This document shows positions 35,081 to 44,429 of a stretch of 64,000 nucleotides of DNA, piece after piece (within the stretch, counting starts at the first letter, position 1; the number at the start of each line of letters is the position of its first letter). Under the pieces are notes generated by a model that saw only the letters and a program-made list of their open reading frames with translations, was not told the DNA's origin and did no database searches. Where the stretch lies: assembly GCF_029784155.1 (NCBI RefSeq), contig NC_073693.1, positions 114,018,683 to 114,082,682 on the forward strand. The letters run 5' to 3'. This DNA is from Uranotaenia lowii (taxonomy: Eukaryota; Arthropoda; Insecta; Diptera; Culicidae). The translations under genes were made by a program, and so were the position numbers.

Positions 35081-36250
35081 CGCTGGTAGACCAGACTCCT
35101 TTCTTTTATGTTAACAAACTTCCAGAACATTTTTGGATTGCGGCGAAGCTTAGATTGCATGCGATCCAAATAGCGACGGTAGCAAAAACGATTGTAGATC
35201 CGATATCTTCTGGTGGCATCATTTAGTTTCATTTTGATAAACGGACAGCGGGAGCTACTAAACTGTCGTAACCATTTTAATCGAAGCCGTTTTAACCGTT
35301 TTAGTCGAATATTTGTCCAAGGAGGTCGGAGCGGAGGCCGAACCAGCGGTACAGAATTTTCGAAAACTTCAGTCATAATGGAGCAGAATGTACTCACAGT
35401 CATATCTACATCAGTACATCTTTGGAGAATCGTCCAGTCAATTTCAGATAGCGCTCGGTTCATTACTCAAAATCAGCACGACAGAAATTACGAGCAGATG
35501 CATCGAATTCATCAACAAAACCTACAGGTTTCGGGAAAGAAATATCAAACTCAAGCGGAGGATAATGCACGTCTATTGGAACAACAACTTCGCTGGCCTC
35601 GATGATGGTGCTTATCAAAATCGATTCATCAGTGAATACTAAATCCAACATCCGATTATACTGGTTCCGTATTCCGTTTCTCTGATGCATTCCTTTCAAG
35701 ACAGTCCCATCCACTAAAGAGGCACTTGCCGTACTCATCACTGATGTGGAATCGACCGACAAGCTGTTGCCATGACTAGGGATCCACAGTAATTGAGGTT
35801 GGTTAAAATCGCCAAGAAAAATCATACCGCATGAAGAATGTTGCAATCTAGCTTCCGAAAGAGCATTCACGTGAAGATCTAGAATTGATATGTCCTGGCT
35901 TTTTTCCGGTGGAATATACGCTAAGCCGATCAAAAACGAACTATGTGCATAAGACACTTTCACCCACAAGTTTTCAATGCTACTGGCATTTCCAATTGTT
36001 ACGATGGATGAGCTATATTTGCTCGAAATAGCCACAAGGACTCCTCCACCACGACTACGCCTACTGTTGGAAATATTTCTGTCACAGCGAAAAACAGTGT
36101 AGTCTGAACAGAAAAGTTGACTTGAAGGTACAGAAGAGTCAAGGTGTAAATATCGTAACCGAGCTCTGATGATTTTTGATTTCAGCCCACGAACATTTTG
36201 ATAGTATACGCGCAAACCATGCGGATCAGTAGTACGATGTGTTGTTCCCG
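35068..36250 (-). pseudogene. CR1-like ORF2: APE-type endonuclease with a catalytic-segment deletion, and linker
   Basis: An AP-endonuclease-like domain that would nick the genomic target. LRVYYQNVRGLKSK (about 36175-36215) and MIFLGDFNQPQLLW (about 35790-35830) are typical motifs. Between LKSK and the following SDYTVFRCDRN, elements of this type normally carry a T-E-T-W segment with the catalytic glutamate. Here the linking sequence RARLRYLHLDSSVPSS lacks it, which suggests a short deletion. The linker to the reverse transcriptase (35068-35463) is in a different frame. Confidence 0.75.
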
Positions 36251-36289
36251 CAGTATGACGATGATGAATGGGGCGCATGCTGGAAGGCG

Positions 36290-37070
36290 ATGGGCAATCA
36301 CTGAACGCATTGGGAAATAAATATGGGTACTTGCCTGAACGCACAGGCTGGAGAACCCCGTTGCCTTCTTCGAACACAGGGCCGGGACGACTGCTGACGC
36401 TGGCTGGAAACTGCGCGACTGTGACGAAGGGCTCAGGGGTCTCCATTGTGCTCAATCCGTTGCGTCCCGGTGAACCAGTGGCAGGCTGAAGCGTGAAGTT
36501 GATATCCTCGTCGACAGAAAAAATAATATCCGATGTACACGGAGCGGGGCTGGAAGGCATATATACATCACCGGAAGAAATGCCTAAATGACACAAATAC
36601 TTGCCGAGACATGGCAATTGGAAGCCTCCCCCTAGACCACCGGATCGATAAACGGGACGACTTGGTGCAGGAACAATCGATCGTAGGTGGCCAGAGTAGA
36701 GAGCTTCCGGATTGGCATGAGTGGTGCGCCCCGGTGACCATTGAGAGATCCGAGATGTTGCTAGTGGCAGGTTGAAGCGATGAGTTGACGTCCTCGAGAA
36801 TTCGTTTGTCGTAATAAGCCGAAAATATAGTAACATCAGATGCGCATGAAGCGAGGCTAAAAGGCAAAGATGCATGACCGGAAGAAGTGCTCAAATGGGA
36901 CAAATACTTGCCTTGACATGGCAATTGGAAGCCTCCCCCTGGACCACCTGACCGAAAAACGGGACGGCTTGATGCAGGAACAATCAGTCGTTGGTGGCCA
37001 GAGAAAAGAGCTTCCGAATTGCCTTGAGAGGTGCGTCCCGATATCCAATGACAAAGCGGCGAAACAGATT
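36290..37070 (-). repeat. About 2.5 tandem copies of a 307-bp segment within the CR1-like element
   Basis: Copies at about 36868-37065 and 36558-36790 share ACATGGCAATTGGAAGCCTC at a 307-base offset (36916 versus 36609). A third, weaker partial copy lies at 36290-36560. The duplication falls between ORF1 and the endonuclease. The repeated peptide on the minus strand contains GGGFQLPC and SRPVFRSGG. Confidence 0.85.
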
Positions 37071-37123
37071 CGTAGTTTTTGATTTCATTTGCAGCAGGAA
37101 TGGTGGGTTTAAAATGGTGATCT

Positions 37124-37868
37124 CTACAGCGGTCCACGAAATTGTCTGAAGTTGTAATCCAAAAACTCGCGGAAGAACAATCCTTTTGGCCATGATTCAG
37201 GGTCCAGCGCTTTCACTTTTAAGTCAGGAGAAACGCCAACTTTAAATGAAATAAACCGGAACGAGCTTATGTCACTGCCTCTAGGAACAAGTTTTGTTAC
37301 ATTCATTTCATCCACGCCAAGGTTGGTTTGGACCATAGCCCTAACTGCATCTTCAGTCACATCGGGTTTAATACGTGACAAATAGATCCAGAATAGCTTC
37401 GAGTTTTCTTCATCGCATAATGGAATGGATGCAATATCTCCTGTCGCTTGTTTTGATCCAAGTTTGCATGGTTCAGTCGAGGCGGCATCAGGAATTCTAA
37501 TTCGTTTAAGTGGGCGCCTTAATTCTGACGTAGGTGTCGCCTTGTTCCATACGGGGGCAGGAATAGGTTTTGGAGCAAGCTGTTGTATGTCTGAGCGCAT
37601 TTCGGTAATTGCGTTTGTAAGCTGATCCAGGGCATTAATTTCGGGCGGTTTGTTCAAGGCCATAGAACGAAAACTATTGTTAGAAAACCAACACAAAACA
37701 ATCGTTACAAAACCAGAAAACATTCTTAGAAAATGTATCTATTTGTCGTGCCAAACTTTTTGTTATACCCGTACATCCGAAATGATAGAGCTTGCCGCAA
37801 ACACCTCTGCAAACTATTTGCTCAATACCGTTAATCGCTTCGTCACAAGTCGAGCAGGTCTTATTCAT
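37124..37868 (-). pseudogene. CR1-like ORF1 with PHD-type zinc finger
   Basis: This is the RNA-binding or chaperone protein of the retrotransposon. From a methionine at 37868, the spacing C-x2-C ... C-x3-C-x4-H-x2-C ... C-x2-C (CSTCDEA, CRGVCGKLYHFGC, WFCNDC) fits a PHD finger. A frame change near 37690 leads to a second segment beginning MALNKPPEINALDQLTNAI and ending ...REFLDYNFRQFRGPL, with DEENSKLFWIYLSRIKPDVT in the middle. The usual esterase domain is not recognised. Confidence 0.75.
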
Positions 37869-38304
37869 TGCGCCCGGCAGTTATGCAACAGGGTATTCTC
37901 AGTTGAAATTTAGCAGAAAGCTTCTCTTTTTTGCAACTAGATGTCGCTTCGATCGGGAAAAATTGAATAGAGGTGGTTTTGTAAACAAACAACAAGAAAG
38001 CACAGTTTCAAAAACCCGTAATTTCGACGCGATTTCAGTTATTTGCCACGCACTTAAAACAAATACTCGACAATAACCGGATGAGGCAACGACGTATCGA
38101 GATGAAGAATCACACGGGAGTATTTAAAACAGTGAAAAACACTTAAAAGTAAGTACTTTACAAAACAGATCAATCACAATAACAACGATTCTAACGATGT
38201 GTTATGTATTGTATAGCCACAGACAAACAGACAGGACACTCAAAAGAAAATTCGTATGATTTTTCGCAAGAGATGACATTGCCATCTAGTGGCGACATTG
38301 CCTA

Positions 38305-39045
38305 CACGCTCTTTTTTTTAAACTCAAAATTAAGTAGTTTTGGTTCAAAACATCACTTCGGTGGCTTCCCTCAACTTTGAGTTTGACTGGGCAGTAGCAA
38401 AACTAAGTTCTGATAGGCATACTCAATACTAAGTTCGGCAGCCGAACTCGAATTTATCCTTTTTTTCGAGGGTAGCTGATATTCAGGGAATTAAAGGATG
38501 ATTAAAATTTGTTGTACCCGGATGTTGCTGTTCCGGTACATTGCATTGCAATTACAGAGCGGTGGAAAGTTTTGACATTCCCGGTCAAAGAAAACTTCCG
38601 GATGTTACTTCCCACGGGAAGTAAACAACATCCGGAAGTTTCCGGACATTCCAAGCCGCTCACCGTATGGTGACAATGATGGACAGAATTTTACGCTGAC
38701 ACGGTGAACATGCATTCCATTATGAAGTTCCTTAGTAGTCTTCCGGTAATTGTTCCGGAACGACCAAATTTTGCGACGTGTTCGTCGGTTGCTGTTCTGG
38801 TTCGAACTGAAATCGCTAAGTGTTTTCAGTCCAACAAAGAGAGTTCAATTTTTAGTTCATAAGGTCGAACTCAGCTTTGATCCCTCGCCGAAGGAAAAAA
38901 AGGGATCAATTTTGAGTTCACAGTTCGAACTCCGTTTTGATCCATCGCAAGGAGGAAAAAAGGGTACTTAACTTTAAGTTCATAGAATCAAACTATGTTT
39001 TGAACCTCGGTCATACTTAATTTTGAGTTAAAAAAAAAGAGCGTG
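38305..39045. mobile_element. TA-flanked TIR element (741 bp) with internal hairpin and tandem repeats
   Basis: The TIRs are CACGCTCTTTTTTTTAAACT on the left and, inverted from the right, CACGCTCTTTTTTTTTAACT, both followed by CAAAATTAAGTA. TA flanks lie at 38303-38304 and 39046-39047. Inside are a long hairpin (38592-38642; arms ACTTCCGGATGTT and AACATCCGGAAGT around ACTTCCCACGGGAAGT) and, at 38840-39040, about three degenerate copies of a 60-67-bp block with AGTTCA...TTTGATCC...GGAAAAAAGGG. It encodes no transposase. Confidence 0.85.
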
Positions 39046-39047
39046 TA

Positions 39048-40220
39048 CCAATTAAAAAGGAATCTTCAAAATGATCCAGGATGCCTATGAGATTATGATG
39101 CCACAAAAAGTGTAAATAAACAAATAATCATTTGCACCAGGCTTTTCCCTTCAATTCAAAACTAAGTGCAAAGAAATAATTGAAATATTTGTAACAGTTC
39201 AGTGGTATTGCAATAAATCTAGTGGAGAAGGTTCTTCACGGGAGAAAAAAGATAGCAACAAAGCGTAAAAAATCTACAATTCCTGAAAAAGTCTGACCTT
39301 TTGAAATCCAAAAGCTTCAAAACTTGGTCTCCATTTTTCGTAAGTTTCATATGAGTTTATCTAAATGCATTTTTATATTTTGCAGAAGCAGATAACTAAT
39401 TGAATAATATAGGGGTCCCCGCTGATCTTACACATCTAATATATCAAAAGAGCTCATAAGGATTGTAATCAGCCCAAGCATTTGGTTTTGCGGACCAGAC
39501 GATTAACTTTAAAACGTTTACTTTGTTATGCTTTCTGATTCTGGTACCTAACTGATCGATTGCCGAAAATCCGTCTTACGTTATTTGCCATTTAGTTGTC
39601 ATCGCACCAAAAAGAAAATTTTTCTCAGTTCGGGATGTCATAGAGAATGTTAAAATAAAGTCAATTTAAGACACACCATTTTTTTTATATATTTCATCGA
39701 AAATTGTCGGAAAAATAGTCTGCATTCAATTCCCGGAAATTTTTGCACATAAAAAAAAACTCTTATCACGATTCCTAGTTCTTGCGAGGGGTTTTACTTG
39801 AGTCCACCATACGGGCTTCCTTTAACTTGATCGTCAGATTTTACACTAAAATATGGGTGGTACGTCGATGAGTATCCACTGCTTATGTTCAGTTCCAACA
39901 TATACAGGCGCTTAGGTTTGAGTTACTACAGAATCCGACAGTTGGGAAAATTGGTTCACCGCTGGAAATGAAAAGCACGGAATATCAAATCTTCAAATCA
40001 TCCATTAATAATTTTTTCAAATAATTATTAAAATGCGTTAAAAAATAAGATATAAATCTACTTACGTTTGCCGAGGAATCAAGTGGAATAGAGCAACCGT
40101 CACAAATCACTTTACATTATTTACCCTCCACATTGATCTAATTTACAAAATAAAATCTGATTGTCGCAAAACAGTTATCAGTTTCAATGGCTACCCTGAT
40201 GGAAAATTAATGTTTTCAAA
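39048..40220. other. Intron sequence, nothing recognised
   Basis: I saw no exon, TIR pair or LINE motif here. Composition is that of the surrounding intron. Confidence 0.4.
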
Positions 40221-40224
40221 AGTT

Positions 40225-41462
40225 GAAGTGGTGCTATCTGGTGGCGACATTGCCTAGCTCTCTGACCTAGCTTTGAGGTTTTGCGAAGAATGAAAAAAGA
40301 GTGTCCCGTCTGTTTGTCTGTGGTATAGCCATTCTCTTGAAAGTGTATATGTTCACACTATCTTTGATGCTCGTCGGTAGATTGTTGAACATTTTCAATC
40401 CGTTGCAGAAAAGAGAGCGTTTGCTCATCTCTTTTTTAATATTCGGCAGTCTGAAGTCTTGTGCTCTTCTAGTGTTGTAGCTATGAATTTTCGATTCGAT
40501 AGTATGGTAACATTCCATTTTTCATCTTATTAATAAACATTAAGCTGTTATATGCTATTCTCTGTTTCACTGACAACCATTGAAGAATGTCGAAAATTAA
40601 AACACTGGGAGTGTATCGATTACATCGTATCACTACTTTCATAATGTTATTTTGTATTCTTTGCAGTCGATTTGTTTGTGTATCAGATGCATGCAGCAAT
40701 ATTGTAGCGCAATAATCGCAATAATAATTTCACATAAATTACTTTTGACCAGAAAGTCATATAGCGGCTGATTCGGCAAAGTATGCCATATTTCATAACT
40801 ATTTTCTTGATTGTATAGTCAATAGGTGCTTCAGCTTCTTATCAACTTGTATTCGATGGCACAACCATCTTTCGATGGCACAACCATCAATCAGCAAGTT
40901 TGGGCAGACTCTTATTGGACGATTACCAATAACCATCCAGCTGGTTTTACTAAGATTCAGACACAATTTCTTATGTTTTGAAAACTCAGAAATATTTTTC
41001 AAATCGGAATTTGCTTCTTGAATAACGAGCTCTAAGTCATCACCACTTCAGTAGGAGAATGAATCATCTGCAAACAGTTTGAGACGACCATAACGTAGAC
41101 AGTTTTTCATGTCATTGATGTACAATATGAATAGCAAAGGACCCAGAACACTTCCTTGGGGGACACCTAGACTATTTTCTCTGTATCGCGAATACGACGA
41201 TCCATATTTTGATCTTTGCTTTCTGTTATTCAAGAAGTCCTTAAACCAGTTCAGTACCATTCCGTTGATACCTATTTTTTCCAATACGTTTACCAATTTA
41301 AACCGATTAATCGTTTCAAAAGCTCTCTTGAAATCTAGAAACACTGCAACTGTGTAACTACCGTTTTCAATATTGATCTTCCAATTTCTAAGTATGAAAT
41401 TCACTGCTGTCTCCGTTGAATGCTGCTTTCTGAATCCAGATTGCTCGTCAATCAATATTCCT
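40225..41462 (-). mobile_element. L2-like (Jockey-group) LINE, 5'-truncated
   Basis: On the minus strand, reverse transcriptase blocks are MIDEQSGFRKQHSTETAVNF, AVFLDFKRAFETINRFKL, SLGVPQGSVLGPLLFILYIN and LKLFADDSFSY (FADD at 41063-41074). The C-terminal part continues in other frames: QTNRLQRIQNNIMKVV and, near the end, RSLFCNGLKMFNNLP. Stops and shifts occur around 41045, 40800-41000 and 40500. Endonuclease and ORF1 are absent, as in a typical 5' truncation. Its 3' tail contains a CCACAGACAAACAGACGGGA stretch whose partner lies inverted at 38215. Confidence 0.8.
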
Positions 41463-42260
41463 TCCTACTGTTAAACTTGAAAATTGAATTCCAAGGCACT
41501 GCGAGCGACTGTTTCGCTTTCATTTGCTACTCTATGTTTCTGAGCACAGTAGGTTGATTGATGGTACATAAACGTACGTACCTTTCTTTTACGGCCAATG
41601 GTCTTTGCAGCTTCGCCTAGACCAGGGGCAGTCAACCTAGCTAGTGATTCACGACCCAGAATTTGAAGTTGTAACCCTCGGACACATATTTGCGGCGTGC
41701 TGCGTTTAAATTCCTCACCACTAAGAACTGAGTTTTCAGTCTTGGGTGGACCGACTTCCAACCTGATTCCATGATTTTTTTTTAAATAATAAGAATTTTA
41801 TGAAGGTATTATTTCCATCTAATTATTATAGACTTTGAAGTGCTTGTTCTGTTCCGCCCACAGTTTGACCTCTTTTGTGATTATGTCCAGGTTCTTGACC
41901 CGGACAGTAACTTTCTTGTTGAGGATGCCTTCCTTTGCTTTCTTACCACTTTAGGCTTCCAAGCTATCCTTGCTATCGAGCTATCGTGCTATCCTTTAAT
42001 TCGGGAATAGTTCCGCAGGAGTTCGTTTGGTGATTTTTCTTCACGTTTTTGCCCAGGTCGATATGCAATTGTCGAAGAACATCTACATTCGTCCGTTCAG
42101 GTGTCAAACCATGACTTGGGTTTGAGTTTTTTGCCATCTTTCCTCTTATGAAGGTCCATAAGCGGTCAAATCCTACCAGAGCAGTGGAGTCATAATCTCA
42201 CGCTCTTCTGTTTTGGAGATATTTTCGATCATGTTCGGTCAATTAGTTTTCTCCATGCCC
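41463..42260 (-). pseudogene. Degraded retroelement sequence, type uncertain
   Basis: A piece near 41480-41540 (AATTCCAAGGCACTGCGAGC) matches 48980-49010 within the R1-type region. On the minus strand near 41830-41950 a short stretch reads like coding (ILNKKVTVRVKNLDIITKEV), as in LINE ORF1 proteins. Elsewhere stops are frequent. I cannot name the element. Confidence 0.35.
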
Positions 42261-43282
42261 TGTTTTCTCTGCAAGCCTTCTAACGCACAATTAAGTTTTA
42301 CTACCCGAACAACCAAAATCCCGTAAAACAGGTACAACAAATCTTACTCACTCACATCATTGATCGTATTTAATTTTATACAGCTCATAAATTAAGTTCT
42401 TTTTGATACATTCAAGTTAAAAATAAAACAACATTTTAAACACCTTACATACCATTTGAAAAGGATTCTAGAATTTCTTCAATTACACAGGAGAAACACT
42501 CGGCCTCATAGAACAGCCGACAGAATTCCGGGAAGATTGAAATTTTGCTTGAACCAGTTGATGCTTGATTTGAACTTTTTCACTATCCACTATTTCATGA
42601 ATTTTACACTTTTTCGGAACAAATTTGGCAGGAGCAAAAAAGCTTCCAAAAAATTGTAAAATGAGACAAAAACTCTTTCTATCTCCATTGACGGTTTGTT
42701 GTAGTTTTATGTAAATTTTTGATATTTAAAAAATAGGGACATTTTCCAAGAGTAAGCCAGTCTAGGACAAAAGGCTTGAAACCCTATCAAATGGTAAAGT
42801 TTGAAGGAAAAAAAAGTTCGACTAATTTCCAATGCAGCGCGCCACCATACCCGGACCCAATGGCTTCGTATGAACTGTGTGGAGTGAATGTATTGTGTGA
42901 TGTAGGTTTATTTAGGATTGATTTAGGATTGCTCTTTCCCCTTCAACTTAACATTTTAGTGTTTTGCACTCCTAATGATTTTTCTGTTTCATTTTTTTCT
43001 TATAATTTCTGTGGAGAAATTTTCAAGCGGGGAAGTATGGAAATCTTCAAACAATAATAATGCTTATCATTTTATTTTCATTAGCCTCCAAGAGGGAAAT
43101 TATCATGATTGCTTTAGTTCCGCGCTCCTCGGAGCTGTTAAAAACATCTGTTGCCAGGTTTATAGAAGTGGGTAAACTACCCACTTAATGAAAAGCAGTA
43201 TCGTTTTTTCTTCGTTTATGAACAATCTCAAATTGCAATCAATCTTAATTGTTTTTTTTCTCTTCCTTCAATTTCCTTCCAG
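42261..43282 (+). other. Last part of the long intron, nothing recognised
   Basis: It ends with a good polypyrimidine tract and acceptor (CTTCAATTTCCTTCCAG) for the exon at 43283. No other feature is supported. Confidence 0.5.
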
Positions 43283-43477
43283 ATCCGCGGCGTCGAGATA
43301 GGAATCGTAGTGTTAGTGTTAATAGTGTGGGCCGGTGCTATAGCTTTATTTTTTAATCGCTGGGGTAAGATCCGAATGTTGCTTCCATACCAGCCGGACT
43401 ACAAGCAGGAGCAGCTCAAAGTTCCGGGGACTGGCGTCTGTGCCAATGGGTCCTGCAACGGTCAGCACTCGCACCAG
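43283..43477 (+). CDS. FNDC4/5-like membrane protein: transmembrane and cytoplasmic exon
   Basis: The exon is 195 nt (65 codons), phase 0, ending CAG|GTAGGA. It begins IRGVEIG, followed by an 18-residue membrane helix (IVVLVLIVWAGAIALFF), then NRWGKIRMLLPYQPDYKQEQ and a Cys/His tail (VCANGSCNGQHSHQ). Basic residues right after the helix place this end in the cytoplasm, so the protein is type I with FN3 outside. From memory, vertebrate FNDC4/FNDC5 have the same order (one FN3, short stalk, helix with a W-A-G-x-I-A-L-F core, short tail), so I assign that family by inference. A generic FN3 receptor is the alternative. Confidence 0.82.
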
Positions 43478-43555
43478 GTAGGAACTTCCGTTATTCCATC
43501 CCACCACCACAGCTTTGCCGTTCGTTACGTTTGATGAACTAATCAACCACATCAG

Positions 43556-43594
43556 GGCACCCACCACCACCACAACAACCCAACAGCCGAATAG
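43556..43594 (+). CDS. Candidate terminal exon, His-rich C-terminus
   Basis: After a 78-nt intron (43478-43555, with ACTAATC as a plausible branch site and acceptor CACATCAG), phase-0 reading gives GTHHHHNNPTAE and then TAG. This would extend the preceding HSHQ into a His/Asn-rich tail. The short intron size is normal for insects, but the acceptor lacks a strong pyrimidine tract. If the intron is retained, reading continues 18 codons to a stop at 43532-43534. If splicing goes elsewhere, other exons would follow downstream. Confidence 0.42.
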   Translation, partial: GTHHHHNNPTAE

Positions 43595-44050
43595 ATGATG
43601 AATTCATCAAACATACCCACACACACACAAACCCTTTCGCCATCATAAATCCTTTCACGTTAGCACATGGTACGAGAAATCTAACGGAAATCATTAATCA
43701 TAACCAAGCTTTAGACGTGGTTTGTTGAATTCTGCCATTTTGTTTTGACGTGCACTGATCCTCCCCCCACTTCTATTTTTATGTCCGTTAGTATCAACTT
43801 CCTTTTGACATTTTGGCTGTTTGTTGAGATTAATGTTTGACCTCATCGCAGTTTACGAAATCACACATCGAATCATTCTTAGTTATACCCTCCGTATCCT
43901 CTGTTACTGCTTTCTAACCTTTGAACACACCGATTGTTTTGTCGTGTTGTCATACACACTCTTGCAATCACACACCCACACACGCACACACACAGACCAT
44001 CAGAACAAAACACGATAAAAACAATTCAATAAAAAGGAACTGGAAAAATA
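43595..44050 (+). other. Probable 3' untranslated region
   Basis: Downstream of either possible stop, this stretch contains CA-rich microsatellites (43617-43630 and 43968-43995). It has no continuing frame and leads to the AATAAA at 44028. Its role as 3' UTR is inferred from position. Confidence 0.4.
44028..44033 (+). terminator. Candidate poly(A) signal AATAAA
   Basis: AATAAA in ACAATTCAATAAAAAGGAAC, about 430 bases after the candidate terminal exon. A reasonable 3' end for the FNDC4/5-like gene. The motif alone is common by chance in AT-rich DNA. Confidence 0.4.
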
Positions 44051-44429
44051 TATCTTAAAATCCCAATACTTTTTGAAGATACACATTCATTGATTTATTG
44101 GTGAATTTTCTTTTCTTATTTCATTGGTACATCATCGATTTAAAATTTTGAAAGCTAGATTATAATTAAAAATCTAAATCTTTCATACAAGAAAAATTTT
44201 GAAAGAAGTTTGATGAGAAAAATAAATATAATCATTTTTTAAATATTAGAGATTAGATTATTGGAGAAAGCATCTCTCGTTTACAAATTTAACTTCTGCG
44301 ATACTCTTCGTTTAAAGCAGCGGTTTTTTCCGATTGGGGAGAGAGTCCACTGACCGACCAACTAAATGGTCTATTGTGGTATAACCCCGTGTTACTATTT
44401 TTCTTTGCTATGCTACTTGACACCCCTGC

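Larger units (their letters stand above)
33255..38210 (-). mobile_element. CR1-like non-LTR retrotransposon, antisense to the host gene
   Basis: On the minus strand the order is: a 5' region (about 38210-37870), ORF1 with a PHD-type zinc finger, a tandemly duplicated segment, endonuclease and reverse transcriptase of ORF2, then a 3' tail rich in AATAAACAATAAATAATAAA at about 33260-33290. A PHD finger in ORF1 is known for CR1-like elements. All frames carry breaks. It sits in the 15-kb intron in antisense orientation, the arrangement least harmful to host transcripts. The 5' boundary is approximate. Confidence 0.8.

Noticed and set aside
43310..43534. A single-exon 74-residue protein starting at 43310
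   Set aside because: The frame is the host exon 43283-43477 read into its intron. The upstream acceptor and phase match to 28312 explain it better.
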